A DNA stretch of 64,000 nucleotides from Haematobacter missouriensis (GTDB taxonomy: Bacteria; Pseudomonadota; Alphaproteobacteria; Rhodobacterales; Rhodobacteraceae), in the NCBI RefSeq assembly GCF_000740775.1, contig NZ_JFGS01000008.1:1-64000 (forward strand). Reading direction: 5' to 3'. Position numbers and translations under genes: made by a program. The notes below the pieces were generated by a model. The model worked only from the letters and a program-made list of their open reading frames with translations. It was not told where the DNA came from and searched no databases. Below, in pieces: positions 17,055-26,041 of this stretch; positions within the stretch are counted from its first letter, which is position 1, and each line of letters starts with the position of its first letter.

Positions 17055-18233
17055 ATGGCACTCATCAAGTTCATCGAGGACAAGGCCCCGGAGATGCGCA
17101 AGATCTTCGAGGATCTGCATACCAACCCGGAAATCGGCTTCGAGGAGAACCGGACCGCCGCCATCGTGGAGAAATGCCTGACCGACTGGGGTTTCGACGA
17201 GGTTCATGCCGGCGTCGGCACGACGGGCGTCGTCGGCATCCTGCGCGGCAAGGGGCAGGGCAACCGCCGCATCGGGCTGCGCGCCGACATGGACGCGCTG
17301 CCGATCACCGAGACGACGGGCCTCGGTTATGCCTCTGCTCATGCGGGCAAGATGCACGCCTGCGGCCACGACGGGCACACCACGATGCTGCTCGGTGCCG
17401 CGCAATACCTTGCCGCGACGCGGGATTTCGACGGCACGGCGGTGATGATCTTCCAACCGGCGGAGGAAGGTCTGGGCGGGGCGCGGCGGATGCTGGCGGA
17501 GGGGCTGTTCGAGCGCTTCCCGTGCGACGAGATCTACGGAATGCACAACCAGCCGATGTCGAAGCTCGGCCGTGCGCGCATCCGCAAGGGCGCGATGATG
17601 GCGGGCGCGTCCTTCTTCGACATCACGCTGACCGGCAAGGGCAGCCACGCCGCGCAGCCCCACAACTCCCGCGACGTCCTGGTGATCGGGGCGGAGCTTG
17701 TGGGCCTGCTCCAGACGATCGTGTCGCGGAACGTGAACCCGGTGCAGCCCTGCGTCCTGTCCTGCACCCAGTTCCACACCGGGTCGGCCTACAACATCGT
17801 GCCGGAGACCGCGACGATCACCGGAACGGTGCGCTACTTCGACCGCGACGTGATCACACTCGTGGAGACGCGGATGGGAGAGCTCTGCGCGGGCCTTGCC
17901 GCCGCCCACGGGATCGAGATCCGGCTCGACATGCGCAACGTGTTCGACGTGCTGGTGAACGAGCCCGAGCTGGCGGACGACTACGTTGCCGCGGCGGCGG
18001 AGGTGCTTGGTGCGGAGAATGTCTCGGACGACGGGCCGATGGTCATGGGGAGCGAGGATTTCGCCGACATGCTGGGTCAGGTGCCCGGTGCCTATATCAA
18101 CGTGATGCACGGGGGGGAGCAGCCGCTGCACAACCCGGGCTTCGTGCTGGACCCGGCGACGCTGCCCATCGGCTCCTCCATCTACGCGAAAATCGTCGAG
18201 CGGCGGATGCCGCTGACCAAAGAGGCCGCGTGA
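17055..18233 (+). CDS. M20 family amidohydrolase (hippurate hydrolase-like)
   Basis: This 392-aa cytoplasmic dinuclear metal enzyme hydrolyses N-acyl or N-carboxyl amide bonds of small amino-acid derivatives. Metal-site motifs are visible: LRADMDALPI, HACGHDGHT, FQPAEEG and GMHNQP, with MGSEDFADM near the C-terminus. A ribosome-binding site GGGAGAG precedes ATG 17055. Its stop overlaps the start of a second M20 gene (TGATG), so the two are co-translated. Substrate is unknown. Confidence 0.92.
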   Translation: MALIKFIEDKAPEMRKIFEDLHTNPEIGFEENRTAAIVEKCLTDWGFDEVHAGVGTTGVVGILRGKGQGNRRIGLRADMDALPITETTGLGYASAHAGKMHACGHDGHTTMLLGAAQYLAATRDFDGTAVMIFQPAEEGLGGARRMLAEGLFERFPCDEIYGMHNQPMSKLGRARIRKGAMMAGASFFDITLTGKGSHAAQPHNSRDVLVIGAELVGLLQTIVSRNVNPVQPCVLSCTQFHTGSAYNIVPETATITGTVRYFDRDVITLVETRMGELCAGLAAAHGIEIRLDMRNVFDVLVNEPELADDYVAAAAEVLGAENVSDDGPMVMGSEDFADMLGQVPGAYINVMHGGEQPLHNPGFVLDPATLPIGSSIYAKIVERRMPLTKEAA

Positions 18234-19390
18234 TGGCCCTGGACCGCACGAAACCCGCCTCGTTCCTCGACCTCGCCTTCGACAGCGAGGACATGATCCG
18301 CCGCCTGCGCCCGTGGATCGAGACCGAAAGCCCGACCTTCGACGCGGAGGCCGTGGCGCGCATGGTCGATGTGGTTGCCTATGACGCCGCCGCCGCAGGT
18401 GCCAGCCTTGAGGTGATCCCGGGGCGGATGGGGTGCGGCCCCTCGCTCCGCGCCAGGTTCCCCCATGCGGATCAGGGAAAGCCCGGTATCCTCGTGTCCG
18501 GGCATCTGGACACGGTTCATCCCGTGGGGACGCTCGCGCAGAACCCCTGGCGGCGGGAGGAGGGGCGCATCTACGGCCCCGGCATCCAGGACATGAAGGG
18601 CGGCAATTTCGTGGCGCTGGAGGCCATGCGCCAGATCATGCGCGCGGGGATGCACACGCGCCTCCCCGTGACCTTCCTGCTGACGCCGGATGAGGAAATC
18701 GGCACCCCCGCCACGCGCGACCTGATCGAACAGGAGGCGCTGATGAACAAATACGTCATCGTGCCGGAACCTGCGCACAGGGACAACGGCTGCGTCATCG
18801 GTCGCTATGCCATCGCGCGGTTCAACCTGGAGACGCGGGGCGTGCCCTCACATGCGGGCTGGGCGCTGAAGGACGGCCGGTCGGCCATCGCGCTGATGGC
18901 GCGGAAGCTTCTGGAGGTGGAAGCGATGACGACGGAGGACTGCACCTTCTCCGTCGGTGTCATCCATGCGGGACAGTGGGTGAACTGCGTTTCCTCCACC
19001 TGCTTCGCAGAGGCGCTCTCCATGGCCAAGACGGACGCGGATCTGGAAGCCGGCGTGGCGAAGATGCTGGGGCTTTCCACCAGCGTCAACGATGTGGAGT
19101 TCGTCGTCACCCGTGGCGTGACGCGGCCTGTCTGGAAGCCCGGCCAGCCGCAGGACATGGCGCTGTTCGACGTGGCGAAGGGCATTGCCGGGCGCATCGG
19201 CTTCGAGCTGACGCATGAACCCTCGGGCGGCGGGTCGGACGGCAACTTCACCGGCGCGCTGGGGATCCCGACGATCGATTCCACCGGGGTCCGGGGGGCG
19301 GGGCTGCACACGCTGAACGAACACATCCTTGAGGACAGCCTCGTGGAGCGGGCGCAGTTCCATGCCGGTCTGTTCCTCGAACTCGCCTGA
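18233..19390 (+). CDS. M20 family metallopeptidase (carboxypeptidase G2/ArgE-like)
   Basis: The 385-aa protein belongs to the M20 peptidase branch that cleaves C-terminal amino acids or N-acyl groups. Metal-binding motifs are VSGHLDTVHPVG, GPGIQDMKGG and LLTPDEEIG, with GGGSDGNF near the C-terminus. The N-terminal 40 residues are not a signal peptide, so it should act in the cytoplasm on the imported compound. It ends 188 bp before the penicillin-acylase-type gene. Confidence 0.9.
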   Translation: MALDRTKPASFLDLAFDSEDMIRRLRPWIETESPTFDAEAVARMVDVVAYDAAAAGASLEVIPGRMGCGPSLRARFPHADQGKPGILVSGHLDTVHPVGTLAQNPWRREEGRIYGPGIQDMKGGNFVALEAMRQIMRAGMHTRLPVTFLLTPDEEIGTPATRDLIEQEALMNKYVIVPEPAHRDNGCVIGRYAIARFNLETRGVPSHAGWALKDGRSAIALMARKLLEVEAMTTEDCTFSVGVIHAGQWVNCVSSTCFAEALSMAKTDADLEAGVAKMLGLSTSVNDVEFVVTRGVTRPVWKPGQPQDMALFDVAKGIAGRIGFELTHEPSGGGSDGNFTGALGIPTIDSTGVRGAGLHTLNEHILEDSLVERAQFHAGLFLELA

Positions 19391-19422
19391 GTCAGCGCGG
19401 GCTGCTGAACGAGTTCAGAAGG

Positions 19423-19460
19423 CAGCCGGGAATGACCCGAAATGTGTGGTTTCCCGGCTG
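19423..19460 (+). terminator. Hairpin after the M20 pair
   Basis: CAGCCGGGAA (19423-19432) pairs perfectly with TTCCCGGCTG (19451-19460) across an 18-base loop, 33 bp after the second M20 stop. There is no T-run. The surrounding 19399-19531 also starts GGGCTGCTGAA and may be a worn copy of the dispersed element, but that similarity is weak. Confidence 0.45.
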
Positions 19461-19578
19461 AACTTCCTCAGCTTGCGAAGGATCCCCGCTCCAACGCGGA
19501 GCTGAAGGTCTTGTTCAACGACCTGCTCGCAGCGCCCCTTCCGGGGCGCGCCGTTTCCCCCCATCCGCCGTGTGACCC

Positions 19579-21876
19579 ATGCCAGAAGACACCACCCATC
19601 GCCTCTCCGGCCTGACCGGAGAGGTCGAGATCCGCATCGACCGCTGGGGTATCGCCCATATCCGGGCCGGAACGCAGGACGATCTGTTCTTCGCGCAGGG
19701 CTGGAACGCCGCGCGTGACCGGCTGTGGCAGATCGACCTTGCGCGCAAGCGCGGGCTCGGCCTGCTGGCGGGGGATTTCGGCCCAGGCTATCTGGAGCAG
19801 GACCGCGCCTCCCGTCTGCTGCTCTACCGGGGTGACATGGCGGCGGAATGGGCGGCCTACAGCCCTGACGCAGAGGCCATCTGCATGGCCTTCGCGGCGG
19901 GCATCAACATCTACGTGGATGGCGTGCTGGCGGGCGATCTGCCGCTGCCGCCGGAATTCGCGCTTCTGGGCAATATTCCCTCCCGCTGGACGGCCGAGGA
20001 TGTCGTCCGGGTGCGCAGCCACTCGCTGACCCGCAACGCGACGTCCGAGGTGTTGCGCGCGCGGGTGATGGCGCTGGCGGGGGTGGAGAAGGGCGCCTGG
20101 CTCGACCTGCTGCGCAAGGAACTGGAGCCGCGGGTGGTGCCGGAGCCGGCGGTGGACCTATCGCTCATCTCCGCCCGGGTGATCCGCGATTTCCTGCTGG
20201 GGGTCAGCCCCGTCAGCTTCTCGCCCGAGCGGCTCGCCGCCACGCTGGCGGAGGCGCCGCTCTGGACCCAGCCGACCCCGCTCGGCGAGATCGACCGTAT
20301 CGCATCCGCCGAAGGTTCCAACAACTGGGCGATTTCCGGGGCGCGGACGGCGACGGGGCGGCCGATCCTATGCCTCGATCCGCACCGCACGCATACGCTG
20401 CCCTCCGTGCGCTACATCGTGCATCTGACCATGCCGGGCTTCGACGTGATCGGCGCGGGCGAGGCGATGGTGCCCGGCATTTCCATGGGCCACAACGGCA
20501 CCGCTGCCTTCGGTCTGACCATCTATGGCCACGATCAGGAAGACCTCTGCGTCGTTGACCTGCATCCCGACGACCCGCTGCTCTATCGCTACGGCGACGG
20601 GTGGGAGCGGATGCGCTGCGTGGAGGAGGACATCCCCGTCCGCGGCCATGATCCGCAGAAGGTCACGCTGCATTTCACCCGCCACGGTCCCGTGCTGCAC
20701 GCCGACGGCAGCCGGGCCTATGCGCTCCGCACCGTCTGGACGGAGCCGGGAACGGCCCCCTATATGGCGAGCCTTGCGGTGATGCGCGCCCGCTCGCATC
20801 GGGACTACGTGGCCGCGCTCCGGGGCTGGGGCTGCCCCTCGGTGAACCATATCTACGCGGATACGCAGGGCGACATCGTGTGGAAACCCTCCGGTGCCGC
20901 GCCGGTCCGCGACGGGTGGGAGGGGCTTCTGCCGGTGCCGGGCGATGGAAGCCACGAATGGCGGGGCCTTGCCAGCCCCGACGACGGCCCGGTCGAGGTC
21001 AATCCCCCCCGCGGCTTCATCGCGACGGCCAACGCCATGAACGTTCCGAAGGACTGGCAGGGGGTGTGGCCGGGATACGAATGGCTGGACAGTTCGCGCC
21101 ACGATCGGCTGAACGGTGTGCTGGCGGAGAACGACCGCGTGACGCTCGACGATTGCGCAGCGATGCAGACCGACACGATGGCGCTCTCTGCCCTGCAGGC
21201 CGTGCGCGCGCTGCGAGTGGCGCAGCGGGCGGGGTTGTCCGCCCGCGTGACGGCATTGCTCGATGGCTTCGGTGGCGATCTGCGCGCCGGGAGCGGAGCC
21301 GCCGCGCTGGTGGAGCTTTGGCTCTCCCGCCATCTCGGCCCCGCCATCGCACGGGAGGAGGGCGCGACGGAGGCGGTGCTGCCGCTTCTCGCCCCTTACG
21401 ACACGCCGAGCCTCGTACGCTGGCTCGAGGAGGTGCGTCCGCTTCCCGACGCCGTGGGGGCGAGCCTCGAACGCGCATGGGACGATTGCGCCGCGCTGAT
21501 GGGGGAGGATCCTGCGCGCTGGCGTTGGGGAGACATCCATCGCCTGACGCTCCGCCATCCGCTGCACCGGCTGGCGCCGGAGGGCTGGTCCTTCGCGCCG
21601 CTGCCGCTCGGCGGGTCCAACGCCAGCCCGAACTACGCCGCCTATCGCGCGGGCGATCTGGAAGTGACGACCGGCCCCTCCGTGCGGATGCTGATCGACG
21701 TGGGCCACTGGGACGAAAGCCGTTTCGTCAATACACCCGGCCAGTCCGGCGTGCCGGGAACCGCGCATTACGGCGACCTTCAGGCGGACTGGCACACGGG
21801 CCGCTATCACCCACTGCTTTATAGCCCGCAGGCCATCGCGGCGGAGACGGAGGCGCGCATCGTCCTCCGCCCATGA
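19579..21876 (+). CDS. Penicillin acylase family (S45) Ntn-hydrolase
   Basis: Members hydrolyse amide bonds of penicillins, acyl-homoserine lactones, cephalosporin side chains or other acyl amides after autocatalytic cleavage. The 765-aa precursor has an alpha region with GIAHIRAGTQDDLFFAQGW and the cleavage point AEGSNNW. The nucleophile is therefore Ser 247 (codon at 20317), and Asn-Asn-Trp follows it as in the family. LDPHRTHTLPS and GHNGTAAFGLT follow as expected. There is no signal peptide, which is unusual for a family that is mostly periplasmic and fits a cytoplasmic role behind the importer. No clear ribosome-binding site is visible at ATG 19579. Confidence 0.92.
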   Translation: MPEDTTHRLSGLTGEVEIRIDRWGIAHIRAGTQDDLFFAQGWNAARDRLWQIDLARKRGLGLLAGDFGPGYLEQDRASRLLLYRGDMAAEWAAYSPDAEAICMAFAAGINIYVDGVLAGDLPLPPEFALLGNIPSRWTAEDVVRVRSHSLTRNATSEVLRARVMALAGVEKGAWLDLLRKELEPRVVPEPAVDLSLISARVIRDFLLGVSPVSFSPERLAATLAEAPLWTQPTPLGEIDRIASAEGSNNWAISGARTATGRPILCLDPHRTHTLPSVRYIVHLTMPGFDVIGAGEAMVPGISMGHNGTAAFGLTIYGHDQEDLCVVDLHPDDPLLYRYGDGWERMRCVEEDIPVRGHDPQKVTLHFTRHGPVLHADGSRAYALRTVWTEPGTAPYMASLAVMRARSHRDYVAALRGWGCPSVNHIYADTQGDIVWKPSGAAPVRDGWEGLLPVPGDGSHEWRGLASPDDGPVEVNPPRGFIATANAMNVPKDWQGVWPGYEWLDSSRHDRLNGVLAENDRVTLDDCAAMQTDTMALSALQAVRALRVAQRAGLSARVTALLDGFGGDLRAGSGAAALVELWLSRHLGPAIAREEGATEAVLPLLAPYDTPSLVRWLEEVRPLPDAVGASLERAWDDCAALMGEDPARWRWGDIHRLTLRHPLHRLAPEGWSFAPLPLGGSNASPNYAAYRAGDLEVTTGPSVRMLIDVGHWDESRFVNTPGQSGVPGTAHYGDLQADWHTGRYHPLLYSPQAIAAETEARIVLRP

Positions 21877-21881
21877 GGGCG

Positions 21882-21924
21882 AGATGACCCTCGCGGCCCG
21901 GTGCTCCGAAGGAGAGGGTCATCT
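21882..21924 (+). terminator. Hairpin terminator candidate after the acylase operon
   Basis: AGATGACCCTC (21882-21892) and GAGGGTCATCT (21914-21924) form a perfect 11-bp stem with a 21-base loop immediately after the acylase stop. No U-tract follows, so termination may need Rho or the hairpin may protect the 3' end. Confidence 0.5.
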
Positions 21925-21925
21925 G

Positions 21926-22073
21926 TGGCAGGCTGCCGAAAAACTTCGGCAGTCTCATGCTCGGGAAATCGGGATCTGCCCCCGGGAATGATCCCGATTG
22001 CGCGGACGTCTGGCCGGTTTCCGTCTGGTACCCCTCCGGCGCGGACCTGAAAGGTTTTTGAGCAGCCTTTGCG
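21926..22073. repeat. Dispersed intergenic element, copy 3 (diverged, about 148 bp)
   Basis: GGCAGGCTGCCGAAAAAC at the left and TTTTTGAGCAGCCTTTGC at the right mirror each other and match the termini of the element at 51-203. The interior keeps GGGAAATCGGG and CGCGGACCTGAAAGG-type words. Because the element is itself nearly palindromic I leave orientation open. Confidence 0.5.
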
Positions 22074-22127
22074 GATTTCGAGCGGGTGGAAACCCTGTTG
22101 CACACCGTCCACGCAGCGGGTTTCATT

Positions 22128-22181
22128 CGCTGCCCGCTGCCCGCTGCCCGCTGCCCGCTGCCCGCTGCCCGCTGCCCGCTG
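22128..22181. repeat. 7-bp tandem repeat, about 7.6 copies of CGCTGCC
   Basis: Seven perfect uninterrupted CGCTGCC units and a partial eighth end eight bases beyond the stop of the AGE-family gene (22190, reverse strand). Units of this length slip readily, so copy number probably varies between isolates. Any effect would be on the 3' untranslated region. Confidence 0.95.
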
Positions 22182-22189
22182 TGGGCGGG

Positions 22190-23446
22190 CTACGGTCGAA
22201 ACGGATCGCGGGGCGGAGGCAGTTCCGCAAGCGCAGCCGCGTAGCAGGGTGCAGGGGGCAGAACGGGGGCCAGCAATGCCTGCAAGGCATGATAGAGGTC
22301 GGCCTTGCCGCGATAGATCCGCTCCGTCGGCCTTCCCGCCGCATCCACCTCGTGCAGCCAGCCGCCCGCCTGCCGGTCGATCAGGGTGAGGTCGATGTAG
22401 TCCCAGAGCCGCCGGTACCACGCCTCGAACCGCGGCGCGCCCGTTCTGCGGTGCAGGGCCGCCGCCGCAACCACGGCCTCCGCCTGCACCCAGTGCGCGC
22501 GGTTGGCGATGGAGGGACGGCCCTCCCAGTCCAGCGTATAGACCAGTCCGGGCAGGCCATCGGCACCCCAGCCGTCCGCCATGCCGGTGTCGAACAGGGC
22601 GACGGCATCGTCCAGAAGCCACTCCGGCACCGCGGCGCCCTGCCGGATCAGCGCCGCCTCCAGTTTCAGCAGCAGATGTGCCCATTCCATCGCATGCCCC
22701 GGCGTGGTGCCGAAGGGGCGGAGGTCATCCCACGGGCGGTCCCGGTTGTAGTCGCGGAGCGGCGCCCAGTCGCGCCCGTAATGCTCGGGCAGGCGGTAGC
22801 CGTTGGCGCGGGCCGCACCGTGGATGAGACGCGCCGCCACGCGGAGCGCACGTTCGCGCCAAAGCGGCTGGCCGGAGATATCGGCCAGCGCGAGCATCGC
22901 CTCCACCCCGTGCATGTTGCTGTTGGCACCGCGATAGTCCTCCTCTCCGCCCCAGTCAGGGTCGAAGCTCTCACGCAGTGCGCCCTCCTCCTCCGACCAG
23001 AAGCGGGTTTCCAGCACCTCGGCAGCCTCTGCGAGCAGTGCCTCTGCGCCTGCCGCTCCAGCCGCGACGGCGGAGCTTGCCCCGAGCGCCACGAAGGCGT
23101 GGAGATAGGCGAGCTTGCGCCCGCCGCCCGCCGCCGTGGCCCACCAACCCCCGTTGCGCTTGTCCCGAAGCGGGCCGCTGAGCGCCGCCACACCATGCGC
23201 CACCAGCGTCTCCGCCCCCGGCAGGCCCTGCAGCGCCGCCAGCGCGTAGGAGTGCGTCATCCGTGCGGTGATGATCGTGTCAGCCACCGCGCCGCAAGGC
23301 ACGCGGCCCGCATTGTCCAGCGCGACGAAGCCGTCGCCCACGCGCGAAGGCTTGGAGAAATCCAGCAGGCGTTGGGCCTCCCGCTCCAGCCAGCGGCGAT
23401 GGGGCAGGCGGTCCAGCCAGTCGGGCGGGGTCGGGGATGGGGACAT
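22190..23446 (-). CDS. AGE family (N-acylglucosamine 2-epimerase-like) sugar epimerase/isomerase
   Basis: The family includes N-acylglucosamine 2-epimerases, mannose isomerases and the sulfoquinovose isomerase YihS; all are (alpha/alpha)6 barrels. The 418-aa protein shows repeated barrel histidine motifs: NSNMHGVEAMLALAD, TTPGHAMEWAHLLLKLE and GKADLYHALQALL. GGAGGG upstream supports ATG 23446. It stands alone between two unrelated operons, so the sugar cannot be inferred; a mannose-type isomerase is as likely as an epimerase. Confidence 0.85.
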   Translation of the reverse strand: MSPSPTPPDWLDRLPHRRWLEREAQRLLDFSKPSRVGDGFVALDNAGRVPCGAVADTIITARMTHSYALAALQGLPGAETLVAHGVAALSGPLRDKRNGGWWATAAGGGRKLAYLHAFVALGASSAVAAGAAGAEALLAEAAEVLETRFWSEEEGALRESFDPDWGGEEDYRGANSNMHGVEAMLALADISGQPLWRERALRVAARLIHGAARANGYRLPEHYGRDWAPLRDYNRDRPWDDLRPFGTTPGHAMEWAHLLLKLEAALIRQGAAVPEWLLDDAVALFDTGMADGWGADGLPGLVYTLDWEGRPSIANRAHWVQAEAVVAAAALHRRTGAPRFEAWYRRLWDYIDLTLIDRQAGGWLHEVDAAGRPTERIYRGKADLYHALQALLAPVLPPAPCYAAALAELPPPRDPFRP

Positions 23447-23621
23447 CTGATGCGCCCTCCAAGCGCGGGTTCGGGCGCAGTATAGCCACCGCGAGCGGGC
23501 CGCCCAGTTTCGAATTCGCTGCGGCCCCGGTCGCCGGGTGGGCGGCGCGGGCCTTCCTCTCAGGCACGCTGCACTGACGTCGTGGCGCGCAGGGGTCTCT
23601 TCGCGGGATCATGGCGGAGCG

Positions 23622-23775
23622 TTATTCGCCTGCCTGACAAGACTTCTTGTCCTGCGCTTGAGCGGAAATCATTCGCGATCCGACGCTATATCCCTGCCTT
23701 GGGGCATTCTGGGGCCGATCCTCCGGTTTCCCGCGCATAGGCATGACATTTCGGGATTTTTCAGCAGCCTGTTAA
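23622..23775 (+). repeat. Dispersed intergenic element, copy 4 (about 154 bp)
   Basis: It aligns end to end with 51-203: GACTTCTTGTCCTG, GAGCGGAAATCATTCGC and GCATGACATTT are shared, and the length differs by one base. The right end TTTTTCAGCAGCCTGTTAA is the exact reverse complement of the left end of copy 1. The left terminus is worn. The rest of the 23447-23907 gap holds no gene that I can support. Confidence 0.7.
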
Positions 23776-23907
23776 CGCGACAAGGGGTTTTGATGGGCTA
23801 CCGCGTTGGGCGGTCAAGGCGTTTGGAACGGGCTCGCGCAGCCTCTGTGCATCCGTGCGTGCCTCTTCCCCGAATGCCCTTGCCCAGCCTCCGCCGCAGA
23901 GGTGGTT

Positions 23908-24396
23908 TTACAACTCTTCGCCGTCTTTCGCGGTTGCCGGATATGTATGCCCGGCGGATGTTCCGCGCGGGGACACCGTCGCGTGGGGGCCGGCATGCCG
24001 GGCGGCGGGGATCACATGCAGGCTTCCCGCCCTCACGCCGCGCTGGGTCGTCACCGCATCGGCAAAGGCGCGCACTTCCGCCGTCGCGCCTTTCAGCACC
24101 ACGACTTCCAGACAGTCGTCATGGTCCACGTGGACATGCAGCGCCGCAACGGAAAGGTCGTGATGGTCGTGCTGCGCCGCGGTGAGCCGCCGGGCGAGTT
24201 CCCGCGTCTCGTGTTCATAGACATAGGTCAGCGTGGCAAAGCAGTTGCCCTCCGCCTCCTCGGCTACCTGCCGCGCCTCCACCTCCCGCAGGATGTCACG
24301 CATCGCCTCCGACCGGCTGGCATAGCCGCGTGCGCTGGCATAAGCGTCGAGCGTGGCAAGCTGCTCCGCATCGATCGTCATCGTCACCCGTTGCAT
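23908..24396 (-). CDS. nikR: Nickel-responsive transcriptional regulator NikR
   Basis: NikR represses nickel-uptake genes when Ni(II) is bound. The 162-aa protein has the ribbon-helix-helix N-terminus (MQRVTMTIDAEQLATLDAY) and the ACT-like metal domain with the Ni ligands: the histidine pair of HDHHDLSVA, then LHVHVDHDDCLEVVVLKG. GGAGGG precedes ATG 24396. It has about 28 residues beyond the position where NikR proteins of about 135 aa usually end. It is divergent from nikA, its likely target. Confidence 0.93.
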   Translation of the reverse strand: MQRVTMTIDAEQLATLDAYASARGYASRSEAMRDILREVEARQVAEEAEGNCFATLTYVYEHETRELARRLTAAQHDHHDLSVAALHVHVDHDDCLEVVVLKGATAEVRAFADAVTTQRGVRAGSLHVIPAARHAGPHATVSPRGTSAGHTYPATAKDGEEL

Positions 24397-24463
24397 CCGG
24401 CCCTCCGTGCCACTCTTCCGCACAGTGTATCGGATGCCTCTTGCCGGTTCCACGCCGCTTGCG

Positions 24464-24491
24464 GTAGGCATTTTTCCTGAAAACATCATAC
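24464..24491. promoter_or_regulatory. Candidate NikR operator
   Basis: GTAGGC (24464-24469), 16 bp, then TCATAC (24486-24491). The E. coli NikR operator is GTATGA-N16-TCATAC: the right half-site is perfect, the left matches 4 of 6, and the spacing is exact. It ends 11 bp before the nikA start in the nikR-nikA divergent region, a sound position for repression. Confidence 0.6.
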
Positions 24492-24502
24492 GCAGGGCGG
24501 CC

Positions 24503-26041
24503 ATGCGTCAGAAACTGATCCTCGCCCTTTCGGCGGCCTTCGTTCTTTCCGCAGGTATGGTATCGGCGCGAGAGGATCTGGTGCTGGCCATCGGGGGAGA
24601 GCCGGAGACGGGTTTCGATCCGATGGCGGGCTGGGGCAGCTATGGCAATCCGCTTTTCCAATCCACCCTGCTCAAGCGCGGCCCGGTGCTGGAGACGCTG
24701 CCCGATCTCGCGACCGAATGGCGGCTTTCGGAGGATCGCCGTGTCTGGACGATCACCATTCGCCCCGATGCGCGGTTCAGCGACGGGCGCCCCGTCCGCG
24801 CGCAGGACGTGGCCTTCACCTTCCGCACCGCGCGAGAGGCGGCCGGCCCGCTCGACCTCTCCGTGATGGAGGGGGCGGAGGCGGTGGATGACCGGACGCT
24901 GCGCATCACCCTCTCCCGCCCGTGGATCACGTTCGCAGAGGCGTTCTACAGCCTCGGTATCGTGTCGGAGGCGGGCTATGGGCCGGGCTACGGGCGCGCT
25001 CCCGTCGGTTCAGGCCCATACCGCTTCGTGTCATGGTCGGAAGGCGGACAGCTCATCGTCGCCCGGAACGACGACTATTACGGCAAGAAACCCGCCTTCC
25101 GGCAGATCACCTTCCTGTTCACCGGGGCGGACAGCGGATTGGCGGCGGCAAGGGCAGGTGCCGCTCAGATGGTGGCCGTACCCCCGCAGCTTGCCGAGGC
25201 GGTTCCTTCTGGCTTCCACGCCGTTTCCGCGCGCACGGTGGACAATCGGGGCATCAGCCTGCCCTTCACCCCCCCGCATGAGGAGGGGGCGCGGCAGGTC
25301 GGCAATCCGGTCACCTCAGACCCGGCGATCCGTCGGGCGATCAACCTGTGGCTTGACCGCGCGTTGATCGTGGATGTGGCGCTGGAGGGGTATGGCACAC
25401 CCGCCTTCGGCCCCGCCGACGGCCTGCCGTGGGGGGGTGATGCCACCATCGCCCCTGACGGGGAAGCTGCGCGGGCCACGCTAGATCAGGCGGGTTGGCT
25501 TCCCGGCCCCGACGGGGTCCGTGTCAGGGGCGGGACGCGCGCGGCGTTCACCATCAACTATCCCGCGGGCGATGCGACACGGCAGGCGCTGGCGGAGACG
25601 GTGGCCGAACTTCTCCGCCCCCTTGGGATCGCGGCGGTGGCGAAGGGGGGAAGCTGGCAGAGCATTGGCCGTGTGATGCATGCAGAGCCGGTGGTCTTCG
25701 GCTTCGGTAGCCATTCGCCCTATCAGGTCTACGCGCTCTATTCCCAGCGGTTGCGGGGGGTGGAGTATCTGAACCCGACCTTCTACGCCAACCCGGAGGT
25801 GGAGGCCCTGTTCGATCGGGCGCAGGCGGCGGAGAGCCTTGAGGCGTCCTATCCGCTCTGGGCGGAGGCCGCGCAGCATTACGGCACGGCGAGCGACAAT
25901 GCGTGGGCGTGGCTGGTCAACCTCGATCATGTCTATCTCGTCGATGATTGCCTCGACCTCGGCCCTTTGCAGGTGGAACCGCACGGCCACGGCTGGCCGA
26001 TCACCGCAGGGATCTCCGAATGGCGCTGGACCTGCGAATGA
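24503..26041 (+). CDS. nikA: Nickel ABC transporter substrate-binding protein NikA
   Basis: This 512-aa SBP_bac_5 family protein is the presumed periplasmic nickel (chelate) receptor. A Sec signal spans about residues 1-23 (ending VSA). The mature start EDLVLAIGGEPETGFDP and the conserved WTITIRPDARFSDGRPV segment are typical. Near the C-terminus EPHGHGWPITAGISEWRW carries two histidines that could help metal binding. The specific nickel call comes mostly from context: divergent nikR and downstream nikBCDE. ATG 24503 is chosen because it begins the signal peptide. It is separated from nikB by 1.28 kb, unlike a normal nik operon. Confidence 0.88.
   Translation: MRQKLILALSAAFVLSAGMVSAREDLVLAIGGEPETGFDPMAGWGSYGNPLFQSTLLKRGPVLETLPDLATEWRLSEDRRVWTITIRPDARFSDGRPVRAQDVAFTFRTAREAAGPLDLSVMEGAEAVDDRTLRITLSRPWITFAEAFYSLGIVSEAGYGPGYGRAPVGSGPYRFVSWSEGGQLIVARNDDYYGKKPAFRQITFLFTGADSGLAAARAGAAQMVAVPPQLAEAVPSGFHAVSARTVDNRGISLPFTPPHEEGARQVGNPVTSDPAIRRAINLWLDRALIVDVALEGYGTPAFGPADGLPWGGDATIAPDGEAARATLDQAGWLPGPDGVRVRGGTRAAFTINYPAGDATRQALAETVAELLRPLGIAAVAKGGSWQSIGRVMHAEPVVFGFGSHSPYQVYALYSQRLRGVEYLNPTFYANPEVEALFDRAQAAESLEASYPLWAEAAQHYGTASDNAWAWLVNLDHVYLVDDCLDLGPLQVEPHGHGWPITAGISEWRWTCE

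Noticed and set aside
19399-19531. Possible fifth copy of the dispersed 150-bp element
   Set aside because: Only the outer bases (GGGCTGCTGAA and TTCAACGACCTGC) resemble the family; the interior does not align, so I list only the hairpin.
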